Shown here: positions 25,165 through 33,455 of the stretch, one piece after another | Numbering within the stretch: the first letter of the stretch is position 1 | Layout: each line of letters starts with the position of its first letter | Assembly: GCA_900315705.1 (NCBI GenBank) | Contig: ONAB01000028.1 | Location: 1 to 46,142, forward strand | DNA length: 46,142 nucleotides | DNA from: an uncultured Bacteroidales bacterium | Lineage (GTDB): Bacteria; Bacteroidota; Bacteroidia; Bacteroidales; WCHB1-69 | Reading direction: 5' to 3' | Translations under genes and position numbers: made by a program | Notes under the pieces: model-generated | Databases searched by the model: none | What the model saw: the letters and a program-made list of their open reading frames with translations, nothing else | What the model was told of the DNA's origin: nothing

Positions 25165-25172
25165 CAAAGGTA
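25165..25172 (-). promoter_or_regulatory. -7 element for fbaA
   Basis: The minus strand reads TACCTTTG 52 bp upstream of the aldolase start codon. Confidence 0.6.
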
Positions 25173-25198
25173 CAATTTTTTTCGTCATTGTACACTCC

Positions 25199-25516
25199 CT
25201 ACCGTTTTCTTCTTTTCCATAGCCAGCGCGCCACCTTGGCTCCGACGGACAGGGCGGTCAGCAGGACCGGTTTCCCCGACGAGTTGTTGTTTTTCGACAA
25301 CTTGGAAGAGAAAAGGCCTCTGCCCTCGCCCGAACCGATACGGGTGATGCCGGAGATCCGGGACCATACACGCTTGAGTGTGTCCACGTCTTCCCGATAG
25401 GCCTCCAGATCGCGGCCAATGAGATTCTCCTGACGTTTGATGCGCTTGCGCAACTGCGCCTTGCGGAGGGCTATCTCCCTCGGGTTAGAGAAAGGGGCAT
25501 TGGATTTATTGCTCAT
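25199..25516 (-). CDS. Small basic protein of the YtxH/YqjE-like trio
   Basis: The product is 105 residues from ATG 25516, which overlaps the upstream stop by 11 bp. An in-frame start at 25624 lies inside the preceding gene and was rejected. It is strongly basic: a helical N-terminal half ('REIALRKAQLRKRIKRQENL', 'DLEAYREDVDTLKRVWSRIS'), a Gly/Ser/Asn-rich middle, and a C-terminus with one hydrophobic patch plus WLWKRRKR. It is not recognisable by motif. By position it parallels the third gene of the proteobacterial yqjD-yqjE-yqjK cluster, which is inference from gene order only. Confidence 0.7.
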   Translation of the reverse strand: MSNKSNAPFSNPREIALRKAQLRKRIKRQENLIGRDLEAYREDVDTLKRVWSRISGITRIGSGEGRGLFSSKLSKNNNSSGKPVLLTALSVGAKVARWLWKRRKR

Positions 25517-25934
25517 TGCCACCTCCTTTCTCCTCCAGTTCCGGGGAAATCTCCTCGGCGGGTTGCTCGTCCTCCTGCTCAGGATAGAGTATTCTGCTGA
25601 ACTTGCGGATGAAGGCATTGACAAAGAGTTTGTCCTTGTAATGCAGCACCACCAGGATGACCGCGATGAAGAGCGCGCAGACTATGGTATAGGCCCAACC
25701 GGCATTGAGAGCGATGGTGAGCCAGCTGATCAGGGCGTTCGACAGGTAGATGAACACCGCCAGCGCACACACCACCACAATGACCATCGAGAGGATGACG
25801 GAGAGAATCTGCGACGACTTGTCCAACAGCTCCAATTTCAGCAAATCGTAGCGTTGTGAGAGGTAGTCCTGCACATCCTTCACCGTCTTCTCGTTGCGCG
25901 GGGATTTACCCAACAGTTTTTCCAGAAAATTCAT
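25506..25934 (-). CDS. YqjE-like membrane protein (phage-holin III superfamily, DUF1469-like)
   Basis: The 142-residue protein begins with a soluble helix ('TVKDVQDYLSQRYDLLKLEL') followed by two long hydrophobic helices ('VILSMVIVVVCALAVFIYLS' and 'AWAYTIVCALFIAVILVVLH') and a Glu-rich tail. This is the layout of YqjE/DUF1469 proteins, often labelled 'phage holin family' although they are chromosomal envelope proteins. It lies between the YtxH-type gene and the small basic protein. Confidence 0.8.
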   Translation of the reverse strand: MNFLEKLLGKSPRNEKTVKDVQDYLSQRYDLLKLELLDKSSQILSVILSMVIVVVCALAVFIYLSNALISWLTIALNAGWAYTIVCALFIAVILVVLHYKDKLFVNAFIRKFSRILYPEQEDEQPAEEISPELEEKGGGNEQ

Positions 25935-25945
25935 AATGGGGGAAA

Positions 25946-26188
25946 TTAGTCTTCCATTTCTTTGGATTCTTCATCCTCAAACAGGTCTTCCGGAGAGAAA
26001 TCCTCTTCCGAAGGGGCATTCTTGCGATAGTTCTTCAGTTTGGCAATGAGATTGTCGATTTCCTCCTTGGTCATCTTGGAGGCGACCTTTTCACGGATGT
26101 CCTTGCCCTTGTCTGTCGTGAACAAAAGAGTGATGCCAGCAGCGGCTGCGGCGCCGGCAAAGAACGATAAAATTTCAGAAGCTTTCAT
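25946..26188 (-). CDS. YtxH-domain protein
   Basis: This 80-residue protein begins with a Gly/Ala-rich membrane helix ('ILSFFAGAAAAAGITLLFTT') directly followed by DKGKDIREKVASKMTKEEID, the standard YtxH pattern, and ends in an acidic tail (EEDFSPEDLFEDEESKEMED). YtxH proteins are envelope-associated and often stress-linked. It starts 36 bp after the uvrA stop, so it may share the uvrA transcript or use a weak promoter in that gap. Confidence 0.85.
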   Translation of the reverse strand: MKASEILSFFAGAAAAAGITLLFTTDKGKDIREKVASKMTKEEIDNLIAKLKNYRKNAPSEEDFSPEDLFEDEESKEMED

Positions 26189-26224
26189 AATTATAAAAGT
26201 TTTGGGGTTAAAAAATACAGTTGA

Positions 26225-29065
26225 TTATCTTACGTCTTTTATACCCAGTTTCCCCTGCAGGGCCTGGGCCGTGTATGATTTTTTCTTCTCCATCAGCTTT
26301 TCAGGCGTGCCTTCAAACACAATTTTGCCACCACCCTCGCCGCCTTCAGGACCCATATCAATAATCCAGTCGGCGCACTTGATGATTTCCGTGTTATGCT
26401 CAATGACCACAATGGTGTTGTTGCGCTCCACCAAACGGTTGAAGGCCACATACAGTTTGTTGATGTCGTGGAAATGGAGGCCGGTGGTGGGCTCGTCGAA
26501 GATGAAGAACTTGTTTTGGTCGTTGTCGTCGAGGGAGAGATAATAGGCCAGTTTCACGCGCTGTGCCTCGCCGCCGGAAAGCGTGGAGGAGGGCTGGCCC
26601 AGAATGAGATAACCGAGCCCAACGTCCTGCAACGGGAGCAGACGGCGCACAATGTTCTGGGTGAGGTCCGTGACCGGCAGCTGGCGGAAAAACTCCAGCG
26701 CCTCGTCCACGGTCATATTGAGGATGTCGGTGATGGTTTTGTCCTTGACCTTCACGTCCAATGCCTCGTCGCGAAAGCGCGAGCCGTTGCACGAGGGACA
26801 AATCATCTCCACATCGGCCATAAACTGCATATTGATGCGGATCTTGCCGTCGCCCTCGCACTCCTCACAGCGGCCGCCAGGCACATTGAAGGAGAAAAAG
26901 CCCGGCCGGTAGTTGCGCTGCTTGGCCAACGGCTGCGAGGCGAACAGGTCGCGCACATAATCATAAGCCTTGACGTAGGTCACCGGATTGGAGCGGCTGG
27001 AACGGCCGATGGGGTCCTGGTCCACCAGCACCACATCGGATATCTTGGTCATATCAGCCTCTATGGCGACGCAACGGCCCGGTTTGGGACCGTTCTTGTC
27101 GAGTTTGCGCAGCAAGCCCGGATACAGGACATTGGAAATCAGGCTGCTCTTGCCCGAACCGCTCACACCCGTGATGACGGTCAGGCACTCCAAGGGTATC
27201 TTGACATCCACATTCTTCAGATTGTGCTCCTTGGCACCTTTGATTTCCACATAGTTGCGCCAGCGACGACGGCGCGTGGGCGTGGGAATATAGCGACACT
27301 CCTCCTCCGGGAAGCCACCCACCAAGCCCCGGATATAGGAGGCCGTGAGGTTATCCTTCACCTGAAGGATGCTGTCAAAGTCGCCCGTGAAGACCACCTC
27401 GCCGCCGAACTGCCCGGCACGGGGACCGATATCGACAATATAGTCGGCAGCGCGGATGATGGACTCGTCGTGCTCTACCACGACCACGGTATTGCCGATG
27501 TCGCGCAAGTGCTTGAGCACGCGGATAAGGTTCTGCGTGTCGCGGGGATGGAGCCCGATGCTAGGCTCGTCGAGGATATAGAGCGACCCCACCAAGCTGC
27601 TGCCCAGAGAGGTGGCTAGGTTGATACGCTGCGACTCGCCGCCCGAGAGGGTGCCCGTGGTGCGGTCGAGGGTCAGATAGCCGAGGCCCACCTCGTTGAG
27701 GAGCCCGATACGGGTGCGCAACTCCTTGAGCACATTGCGGGCAATCTCCTCTTCATTGGAAGACGAGAGCTTGAGTTGGTTGAAGAAGGTCTGCAGGTCG
27801 CTGACCGGCATCGCCAGCAAATCGGTGATGGACTTGCCGCCGACCTTCACATATTGCGCGTCCTTGCGCAGGCGCGTGCCGTGGCATTCGTGACAAACCT
27901 CACGCCCGCGATAACGGGCCTGCAGCACACGATACTGTATTTTGTAAGTGTTGGCTGCCACAAACTGGAAGAACTGGGTGATACCCTCCACGTGATGTTT
28001 GGGGTCGCCGAACCACAGCAGGTCGAACTCCTTCTGCGTCAGGTCTTCGATGGCACGATAAACGGGGAAGTCGAGTTTGGTGGCCTGCTGGATGAAATAG
28101 CGGTTCCATTCGCCGAGCACCTCGCCGTGCCAGCAGGCCACTGCGCCGTCAGCCACCGAAAGCTGCCGGTTGGGAATCACCAGGTCGGGGTCCACGCCTT
28201 CCACCATACCTGTGCCGAGGCAGGTCTTGCACGCCCCATACGGGTTGTTGAAGCTGAAGAGGTTGACGGACGGCTCCTCAAATTGGATGCCGTCAGCCTC
28301 AAAACGGTTGTTGAACGACTTCTGGGAGACGCTCTCCCCTTCCGTCTGTATGGTGCAGGCGCCCTTGCCCTCGGAGAAGGCCACGTTGATGGAATCCTGC
28401 AGGCGAGACAGGTTGTCTTCTATATTCTCGGATTTGAAACGGTCGATGAGCACATACATCTCGTTGATGCGCGTGCATTTCTTGCCGTTGAGGAACTCAT
28501 CGATTTCGAAAAGGTTGCGACAATAGACCACACGGCTGAAGCCCTGCTGCCGCAGGATGGCAAGCTGCTCCAGGAGGGTGCGCCCCTCGGGGAGCACTAT
28601 CGGGGCCAGCACATAGACGCGCAGCCCGGGAGGGGTCTTGCGCACGTAGCGGACCACATCGGCGGCATCATCGCTGCGCACCTCCTTGCCGCTCACGGGC
28701 GAGAAGGTGTGGCCCACACGGGCGAACAGCAACTTCAGGTACTCGTAGATCTCCGTCACCGTGCCCACCGTGGAACGCGGGTTGTTCGACATCACGTGCT
28801 GCTCGATGGCAATGGCCGGCGGGATGCCCGTCACGGACTTCACCTCCGGCTTGCGCATACGCCCCATAAACTGGCGGGCGTACGAGCTGAGGCTCTCCAC
28901 ATAGCGGCGCTGTCCCTCCGCATACAGGGTGTCGAAAGCCAGCGATGACTTGCCCGATCCGGACAAGCCCGTGATAACCACCAGCTTGTTGCGGGGAATG
29001 TCAACATCAATGTTCTTCAAATTGTTGACTTTTGCGCCTCGTATGGATATGATGTTGGAGTTCAT
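26225..29065 (-). CDS. uvrA: Excinuclease ABC subunit A
   Basis: This 946-residue DNA-damage recognition ATPase of nucleotide excision repair has two ABC modules. The first has Walker [21 protein letters not shown] (~33-52) and signature [17 protein letters not shown]; the second has [10 protein letters not shown] and [16 protein letters not shown] with [14 protein letters not shown]. Zinc-binding cysteine pairs are visible in [29 protein letters not shown] and [11 protein letters not shown]. Length matches UvrA exactly. Upstream 29066-29296 contains repeats but no recognisable -7 element. Confidence 0.98.
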   Translation of the reverse strand: MNSNIISIRGAKVNNLKNIDVDIPRNKLVVITGLSGSGKSSLAFDTLYAEGQRRYVESLSSYARQFMGRMRKPEVKSVTGIPPAIAIEQHVMSNNPRSTVGTVTEIYEYLKLLFARVGHTFSPVSGKEVRSDDAADVVRYVRKTPPGLRVYVLAPIVLPEGRTLLEQLAILRQQGFSRVVYCRNLFEIDEFLNGKKCTRINEMYVLIDRFKSENIEDNLSRLQDSINVAFSEGKGACTIQTEGESVSQKSFNNRFEADGIQFEEPSVNLFSFNNPYGACKTCLGTGMVEGVDPDLVIPNRQLSVADGAVACWHGEVLGEWNRYFIQQATKLDFPVYRAIEDLTQKEFDLLWFGDPKHHVEGITQFFQFVAANTYKIQYRVLQARYRGREVCHECHGTRLRKDAQYVKVGGKSITDLLAMPVSDLQTFFNQLKLSSSNEEEIARNVLKELRTRIGLLNEVGLGYLTLDRTTGTLSGGESQRINLATSLGSSLVGSLYILDEPSIGLHPRDTQNLIRVLKHLRDIGNTVVVVEHDESIIRAADYIVDIGPRAGQFGGEVVFTGDFDSILQVKDNLTASYIRGLVGGFPEEECRYIPTPTRRRRWRNYVEIKGAKEHNLKNVDVKIPLECLTVITGVSGSGKSSLISNVLYPGLLRKLDKNGPKPGRCVAIEADMTKISDVVLVDQDPIGRSSRSNPVTYVKAYDYVRDLFASQPLAKQRNYRPGFFSFNVPGGRCEECEGDGKIRINMQFMADVEMICPSCNGSRFRDEALDVKVKDKTITDILNMTVDEALEFFRQLPVTDLTQNIVRRLLPLQDVGLGYLILGQPSSTLSGGEAQRVKLAYYLSLDDNDQNKFFIFDEPTTGLHFHDINKLYVAFNRLVERNNTIVVIEHNTEIIKCADWIIDMGPEGGEGGGKIVFEGTPEKLMEKKKSYTAQALQGKLGIKDVR

Positions 29066-29085
29066 TTTTCGGGAAAGTGGGAGAA

Positions 29086-29121
29086 GGTTAAGGGTTAAAG
29101 GTTAAGGGTTAAAAGGTTATT
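29086..29121. repeat. Period-7 array (unit GGTTAAG/A) upstream of uvrA
   Basis: GGTTAAG, GGTTAAA, GGTTAAG, GGTTAAA, then after one extra A, GGTTATT. It continues into a CGATTAGG/CGATTAGA/CGATTATT period-8 stretch. It begins 20 bp upstream of the uvrA start codon, so it lies in the probable leader. Confidence 0.75.
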
Positions 29122-29153
29122 CGATTAGGCGATTAGACGATTATTGGTTTTTG

Positions 29154-29195
29154 TTCTTTGGTCTTTGTTCTCTGGTCTTCGTTCTCAAGTCTCTC
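29154..29195. repeat. Period-7 array (TTCTCNN/GTCTTNN) left of REP copy C
   Basis: Six heptamers alternate TTCT... and GTCT...: TTCTTTG, GTCTTTG, TTCTCTG, GTCTTCG, TTCTCAA, GTCTCTC. They abut the REP-like copy C. Confidence 0.75.
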
Positions 29196-29198
29196 ATA

Positions 29199-29246
29199 TT
29201 ACTACCCCGCCCTTCGGGCACCCCTTCTACAATAGAAGGGGAATTT
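29199..29246. repeat. REP-like palindromic element, copy C
   Basis: ACTACCCC, hairpin GCCC-TTC-GGGC, then CCCCTTCTA-CAA-TAGAAGGGG and AATT. Same orientation as copy B at 6951-7001 and nearly identical outside the hairpin loop. Period-7 arrays flank it on both sides. Confidence 0.85.
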
Positions 29247-29249
29247 TGC

Positions 29250-29291
29250 GTCTCAGTTCTTCAGTCTTCAGTCTCAAGTCTTACGTCTCCA
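29250..29291. repeat. Period-7 array right of REP copy C
   Basis: GTCTCAG, TTCTTCA, GTCTTCA, GTCTCAA, GTCTTAC and GTCTCCA run up to 5 bp from the cdsA stop codon at 29297. Confidence 0.75.
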
Positions 29292-29296
29292 GCGAA

Positions 29297-30175
29297 TTAG
29301 CAAGGAGCATCAATGAATAATATTGTAATATAGATAAGGGCGGGGATGGCGGCGAAGAGCAGGGAGTCAAAACGGTCGAGGATGCCACCGTGGCCCGGCA
29401 TAATGTTGCCGCTGTCCTTCACGCCTGCGTTGCGTTTGAACAGCGACTCCACCAGGTCGCCGCAAGTACCGAACACCACAATTATAAGGGCGAAAAGAAT
29501 CCATTCCCAATGATTTCCCCGCATTGCTCCAAAATATGGAATGAGGGGCAAAAACCACGCTAACACCAAGGTCATCACGCAACCGATGATTGTGCCTTCC
29601 CAAGTTTTCCCCGGGGAAATGTGGGGGCACATCTTGTGTTTGCCCAACAGGGTGCCGCCGAGGTAAGCGAACGTGTCATAAGACCAGATCAGGATGAAAA
29701 GGGCGAGTGCGTCGGAGGGCCTGATAAAAGAGAGTGTCGTGATGGCGGCCAGCGGACAGACAATCCACAAGGTTCCGCCCAAGCCCGTGGAGATGCGTTC
29801 TATGGAATTGGTTTGAGGAGATATAAGTTCTCGAAGGGAAAAAACAGCAGCGAGCAGGAAGATGGATGCGAGGACAAGCACATAGAAGATAATCACGACG
29901 GATGCCTTGCCATCGTACAAATATCCACCGCCTTCGTTGTAATATTCAAACAGGAGACAGAACTGGGTGACGATGGCCGCGACCGTCATCAGGATTCGGG
30001 TGAAGATGCCAGTGGGGGTTGACGTGAGATTCCCGAACTCATATATGGCCAAGCCGGAGACGGCAGCCATAAGCACACACATCAGTGGCGGGCAGAAGGT
30101 GCCAGCCACCATAAGGGCCACATAGACGATTCCGGCGGCAGTGCGTACCAGCAAGTTCTTAGTCTTGGGATTCAT
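29297..30175 (-). CDS. cdsA: Phosphatidate cytidylyltransferase
   Basis: A 292-residue integral membrane enzyme that makes CDP-diacylglycerol from phosphatidate and CTP, the entry to phospholipid head-group synthesis. Around eight membrane helices are visible. The C-terminal CTP-transferase signature is intact: SLFKRNAGVKDSGNIMPGHG followed by GILDRFDSLL. The conserved HISPGKTWEGTIIG segment is also present. It overlaps the upstream LUD gene by 17 bp and is the last gene of the rsfS-ftsH-LUD-cdsA unit. Confidence 0.96.
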   Translation of the reverse strand: MNPKTKNLLVRTAAGIVYVALMVAGTFCPPLMCVLMAAVSGLAIYEFGNLTSTPTGIFTRILMTVAAIVTQFCLLFEYYNEGGGYLYDGKASVVIIFYVLVLASIFLLAAVFSLRELISPQTNSIERISTGLGGTLWIVCPLAAITTLSFIRPSDALALFILIWSYDTFAYLGGTLLGKHKMCPHISPGKTWEGTIIGCVMTLVLAWFLPLIPYFGAMRGNHWEWILFALIIVVFGTCGDLVESLFKRNAGVKDSGNIMPGHGGILDRFDSLLFAAIPALIYITILFIDAPC

Positions 30176-30884
30176 CGGAGGGAGCGTTTTCAGGTTGTAC
30201 CTCAGATGCAGGGGCAGGTTGGCTCTCAGGGCGGGGTTCCTCGATAAGCATCAGGATAATGCGGGGATTGAGGGGGGTGTAAACCGGTTTCCCGTCCACC
30301 TCCTCGGGATGGGTGGGCACGATAAACTCCGTCATCGGATAGGGTGTCTGGCCGTTGCGCTTGCATTGGTACTCGAGAGCGCTCTCATAGTCGGGGAAAA
30401 TGCAGCGCTCGCGAGAGACCACGATGATATCCTTGGCCAGATTCTTCACAGAGGCGTATTGCGACACCGGCTGGGAAAAGCCAATGGCACCGGAGCGAGC
30501 CACCAGCACATCGGAGAAGAAGAGGGCGGCATCCACCGGTTCGTTCAGCTGGACGGCATTGACGTGGCGCACCTTGTATTTGTCGAGATAGGCCCCCAGG
30601 TTGGGGCTGGTGTTCAGCAACATACTATATTGCTGTCCCTGGGCGATTTTGACCAGATACTGCACCATATTCTGCGTCGTGCAGGGTATGTATTTGCCGC
30701 CTGCCGCACGGAATGTTTCCACAAACTGTACAAAAAGGTTTGAAACGGGTGGGAACAACTCTCCCGACACGTTCGGCACAGATATTGAGGAAGGACTCTT
30801 GTAATTCAATCCGTTGCGAATATTCTTGCGGATGGTTTCCTTTCCGACAAACATTTTGGGATTCAATGAAGTATTCTCTTCCAT
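30159..30884 (-). CDS. LUD-domain protein (LutC/YkgG-like)
   Basis: A 241-residue cytosolic protein. The LUD fold is suggested by 'FVETFRAAGGKYIPCTTQNM', the 'DAALFFSDVLVARSGAIGFS' strand-loop region with QPVSQYASVKNLAKDIIVVS, and RNGQTPYPMTEFIVPTHPEE. The C-terminal ~40 residues are a Pro/Glu/Ser-rich tail. LUD proteins include LutB/LutC of lactate utilisation, but no lutA or lutB neighbour exists. Its place between ftsH and cdsA is one I recall as recurrent in Bacteroidales, so a role tied to membrane or protein quality control is possible but unproven. Confidence 0.8.
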   Translation of the reverse strand: MEENTSLNPKMFVGKETIRKNIRNGLNYKSPSSISVPNVSGELFPPVSNLFVQFVETFRAAGGKYIPCTTQNMVQYLVKIAQGQQYSMLLNTSPNLGAYLDKYKVRHVNAVQLNEPVDAALFFSDVLVARSGAIGFSQPVSQYASVKNLAKDIIVVSRERCIFPDYESALEYQCKRNGQTPYPMTEFIVPTHPEEVDGKPVYTPLNPRIILMLIEEPRPESQPAPASEVQPENAPSDESQD

Positions 30885-30905
30885 AACGGGGTAAGGTTTC
30901 TTTGA

Positions 30906-32975
30906 TTAACAAGCAGGTGTATCCTCGTTTTGAACGGGTGTTTCAGGGACTTGAGACTCAGCAGGTTCAACCACGTCAGCGGCAAAGGGACGTTTGCCGA
31001 GGATACGCTCCACATCTTCGGTGAAGATGACCTCGCGTTCCAGGAGCAGAGCGGCGAGCTGGTCGAGTTGCTCTTTGTGCTCAGAAAGTATCTGCTTGGC
31101 CTTGGTGTAGCAAGACTCAATGAGGGCGTGCACCTGCTCGTCAATGGCCTCGGCCGTCTTCTCGCTATAGGGTTTCTGGAGACTGTACTCCTGCTGGCCC
31201 GTGGAGTCGTAATAGCTGACATTGCCGATTTTCTTGTCGAGGCCGTAATAGACGACCATCGCGTAGGCCTGTTTGGAGACACGTTCCAGATCGTTGAGGG
31301 CGCCGGTGGAGACGGTGTTGAAGACCACCTCTTCGGCGGCGCGTCCGCCAAGGAGGGCGGTCATCTCGTCCACCAGCTGGTCGTAGTTGGTGAGCTGGCG
31401 TTCCTCGGGCAGGTACCAGGCGGCGCCGAGGGCCTTGCCACGGGGCACGATGGTCACCTTCACCAGCGGCGAGGCGTACTTGAGCAGCCAGCTGACGGTG
31501 GCGTGGCCCGACTCGTGATAGGCGATGGTCTTCTTCTCCTGCGGGGTGAAGACACTGCCGCGGCGTTCCAAGCCTCCGATGATTCTGTCCACAGCGGCGA
31601 GGAAATCCTCTTTCTCAATCTGTTGCTTGTTGTTGCGGGCGGCGATGAGCGCGGCCTCGTTACACACATTGGCAATGTCGGCGCCGGAGAAGCCGGGGGT
31701 CTGCTTGGCGAAGAAGTCGAGGTCCACATCGGGACCGAGTTTGAGTTTGCGCACGTGCACACCGAAGATGCCGCGGCGCTCGTTGAGGTTGGGCAGCTCC
31801 ACCGCAATCTGACGGTCGAAGCGGCCAGCACGCAGCAGGGCGCGGTCGAGGACATCGGCGCGGTTGGTGGCCGCCATAATGATAACGCCCGCGTTAGTGG
31901 AGAAACCGTCCATCTCGGTCAGCAACTGGTTGAGGGTGCTCTCGCGCTCGTCGTTGGCGTTCGAGATAGCGCTCTTGCCACGGGCGCGCCCGATGGCGTC
32001 TATCTCATCGATGAATATGATGCAGGGGGCCTTCTCTTTGGCAGTCTTGAAGAGGTCGCGCACACGGGAAGCGCCCACGCCCACGAACATCTCCACAAAG
32101 TCGGAGCCCGACAGCGAGAAGAAGGGCACCTTGGCCTCGCCGGCCACGGCCTTGGCCAAGAGGGTTTTGCCCGTGCCCGGAGGGCCTACCAGCAGCACGC
32201 CCTTGGGGATCTTGCCGCCCAGCACCGTGTATTTCTTGGGGTTCTTGAGGAAGTCCACCACCTCCTCAATCTCGAACTTGGCGCCTTCCAGTCCGGCCAC
32301 ATCCTTGAACGTGACCAGCTGCCCAGACTTCTCGTCAAACTCCTGGGCACGCGATTTCCCGATATTGAAGATGCTGCCGCCACCGCCCATTCCAGCGCCA
32401 CCTCTCGCCATAGAGCGGATGGACCAGATAATGAGAAAGATAAACAGCAGCATCGGGAGAATCCAAAAAACGAACTCAAAACCGTAGTTCTTGGTATTGT
32501 CCTGTTTCACGGGAAAATCATACTCATCCACAACGTCCATCTCCGTGAGGGTGCTGTCCTTGGCAAGGCGTTTCTGGACGGCGTTTCCCCGGATATCCTT
32601 CAACTCGTTGTAGAAGACCTGGAAGTCGCCAGCGGGCAGGGAGTACTGGGGCCCGTCCACGTTCTCTTTCACCTTGTCGTAAGCGGGCTTGTCGAGGGCC
32701 TCTGTCTTAAGGAAAATATTGACTTTCTCCACGCTGCGTACATACTCCACGTGGTCGATGTCGCGGTTTTCCACCATCTGCTTGAACTGGGTGTTGTCCA
32801 CCTCAACGGTTCGCGTCTCAGTGCCGGAAAGCAACCAATAGCCCAGCAGGACGAGGAAAAGCAACAAATAGACGAGGCTGAAGTTGAATTTTTTCTTGTC
32901 TTTGGGGTCTTTTCCCGACAAATTGAAGGGATTCTTGCCAGCGCGATTGTTATTTTGCTTGTTTTGCGGATCCAT
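30906..32975 (-). CDS. ftsH: ATP-dependent zinc metalloprotease FtsH
   Basis: A 689-residue membrane-anchored AAA+ protease that extracts and degrades membrane and regulatory proteins. Transmembrane helix 1 lies near 33-49, a periplasmic domain follows, and helix 2 lies near 167-187, then a Gly-rich linker. The AAA module has Walker A GPPGTGKT (264-271), Walker [10 protein letters not shown] (318-326) and the SRH arginines in RAGRFDR (382-388). The zinc site is HESGH (487-491). The C-terminal tail is Glu/Pro-rich. It starts 18 bp after the rsfS stop codon. Confidence 0.98.
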   Translation of the reverse strand: MDPQNKQNNNRAGKNPFNLSGKDPKDKKKFNFSLVYLLLFLVLLGYWLLSGTETRTVEVDNTQFKQMVENRDIDHVEYVRSVEKVNIFLKTEALDKPAYDKVKENVDGPQYSLPAGDFQVFYNELKDIRGNAVQKRLAKDSTLTEMDVVDEYDFPVKQDNTKNYGFEFVFWILPMLLFIFLIIWSIRSMARGGAGMGGGGSIFNIGKSRAQEFDEKSGQLVTFKDVAGLEGAKFEIEEVVDFLKNPKKYTVLGGKIPKGVLLVGPPGTGKTLLAKAVAGEAKVPFFSLSGSDFVEMFVGVGASRVRDLFKTAKEKAPCIIFIDEIDAIGRARGKSAISNANDERESTLNQLLTEMDGFSTNAGVIIMAATNRADVLDRALLRAGRFDRQIAVELPNLNERRGIFGVHVRKLKLGPDVDLDFFAKQTPGFSGADIANVCNEAALIAARNNKQQIEKEDFLAAVDRIIGGLERRGSVFTPQEKKTIAYHESGHATVSWLLKYASPLVKVTIVPRGKALGAAWYLPEERQLTNYDQLVDEMTALLGGRAAEEVVFNTVSTGALNDLERVSKQAYAMVVYYGLDKKIGNVSYYDSTGQQEYSLQKPYSEKTAEAIDEQVHALIESCYTKAKQILSEHKEQLDQLAALLLEREVIFTEDVERILGKRPFAADVVEPAESQVPETPVQNEDTPAC

Positions 32976-32993
32976 AGGATAGAGATAGAGGGG

Positions 32994-33374
32994 TTAGAAC
33001 TTTTGGATGTCGGCATCATTCCAGAGCGCCTCGATGTTGTAGTACTCGCGGGCCTCGGGCTGGAAAATGTGGACCAGCACGTTGAAATAGTCGAGCAGAA
33101 TCCATTCTTTGTTCTCCAGGCCTTCCACGTGGAGGGGTTTGGTGTTGGCCACGCGCTGGGTTTGCTCCTGCACATAGTCGCACAAAGTTTCCACGTGAGG
33201 CTTGGAATTTCCCGTACAAATTATGAAATAATCAAAATATACGTGATTGATTTTTTTCAAGTCTATGCACTGGATATCCACCCCCTGCTTTTCTATAAGT
33301 GATTGTATAATAAGTTCTTCAATATTTCCTTCGTAAGGAGTTCCTTCAAATTTGACTTTTTTTCTCGTAGCCAT
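32994..33374 (-). CDS. rsfS: Ribosome silencing factor RsfS
   Basis: A 126-residue RsfS/Iojap-family protein. Diagnostic segments are KKINHVYFDYFIICTGNSKP, 'HVETLCDYVQEQTQRV' and GLENKEWILLDYFNVLVHIF with a following 'REYYNIEALWNDA'. It binds uL14 on the 50S subunit and blocks subunit joining under starvation. It leads the rsfS-ftsH-LUD-cdsA transcript. Confidence 0.95.
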   Translation of the reverse strand: MATRKKVKFEGTPYEGNIEELIIQSLIEKQGVDIQCIDLKKINHVYFDYFIICTGNSKPHVETLCDYVQEQTQRVANTKPLHVEGLENKEWILLDYFNVLVHIFQPEAREYYNIEALWNDADIQKF

Positions 33375-33397
33375 AAACTGTTATTAATTTTGGGTGG

Positions 33398-33425
33398 CAA
33401 AGGTACATTTTTTTTTATACTTTTG
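33398..33425. promoter_or_regulatory. Back-to-back divergent -7 elements (rsfS operon / serine protease)
   Basis: On the minus strand TACCTTTG (33405-33398) is 24 bp before the rsfS start. On the plus strand TACTTTTG (33418-33425) is 31 bp before the protease start. Only 12 bp separate them, so their upstream contact regions overlap and the two promoters should compete for polymerase. Confidence 0.6.
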
Positions 33426-33455
33426 CGGCCTCAAAAAAAACAATAATATTAGTCT

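Noticed and set aside
25506-25934. Evidence of a prophage from the holin-like protein
   Set aside because: It is a chromosomal YqjE-type protein between a YtxH gene and a small gene; no lysin, capsid or integrase gene is present.
30930-33302. A 790-codon open frame on the plus strand opposite ftsH and rsfS
   Set aside because: It is antisense to two certain genes; its length follows from codon bias of the real frame, and the translation has no recognisable domain.
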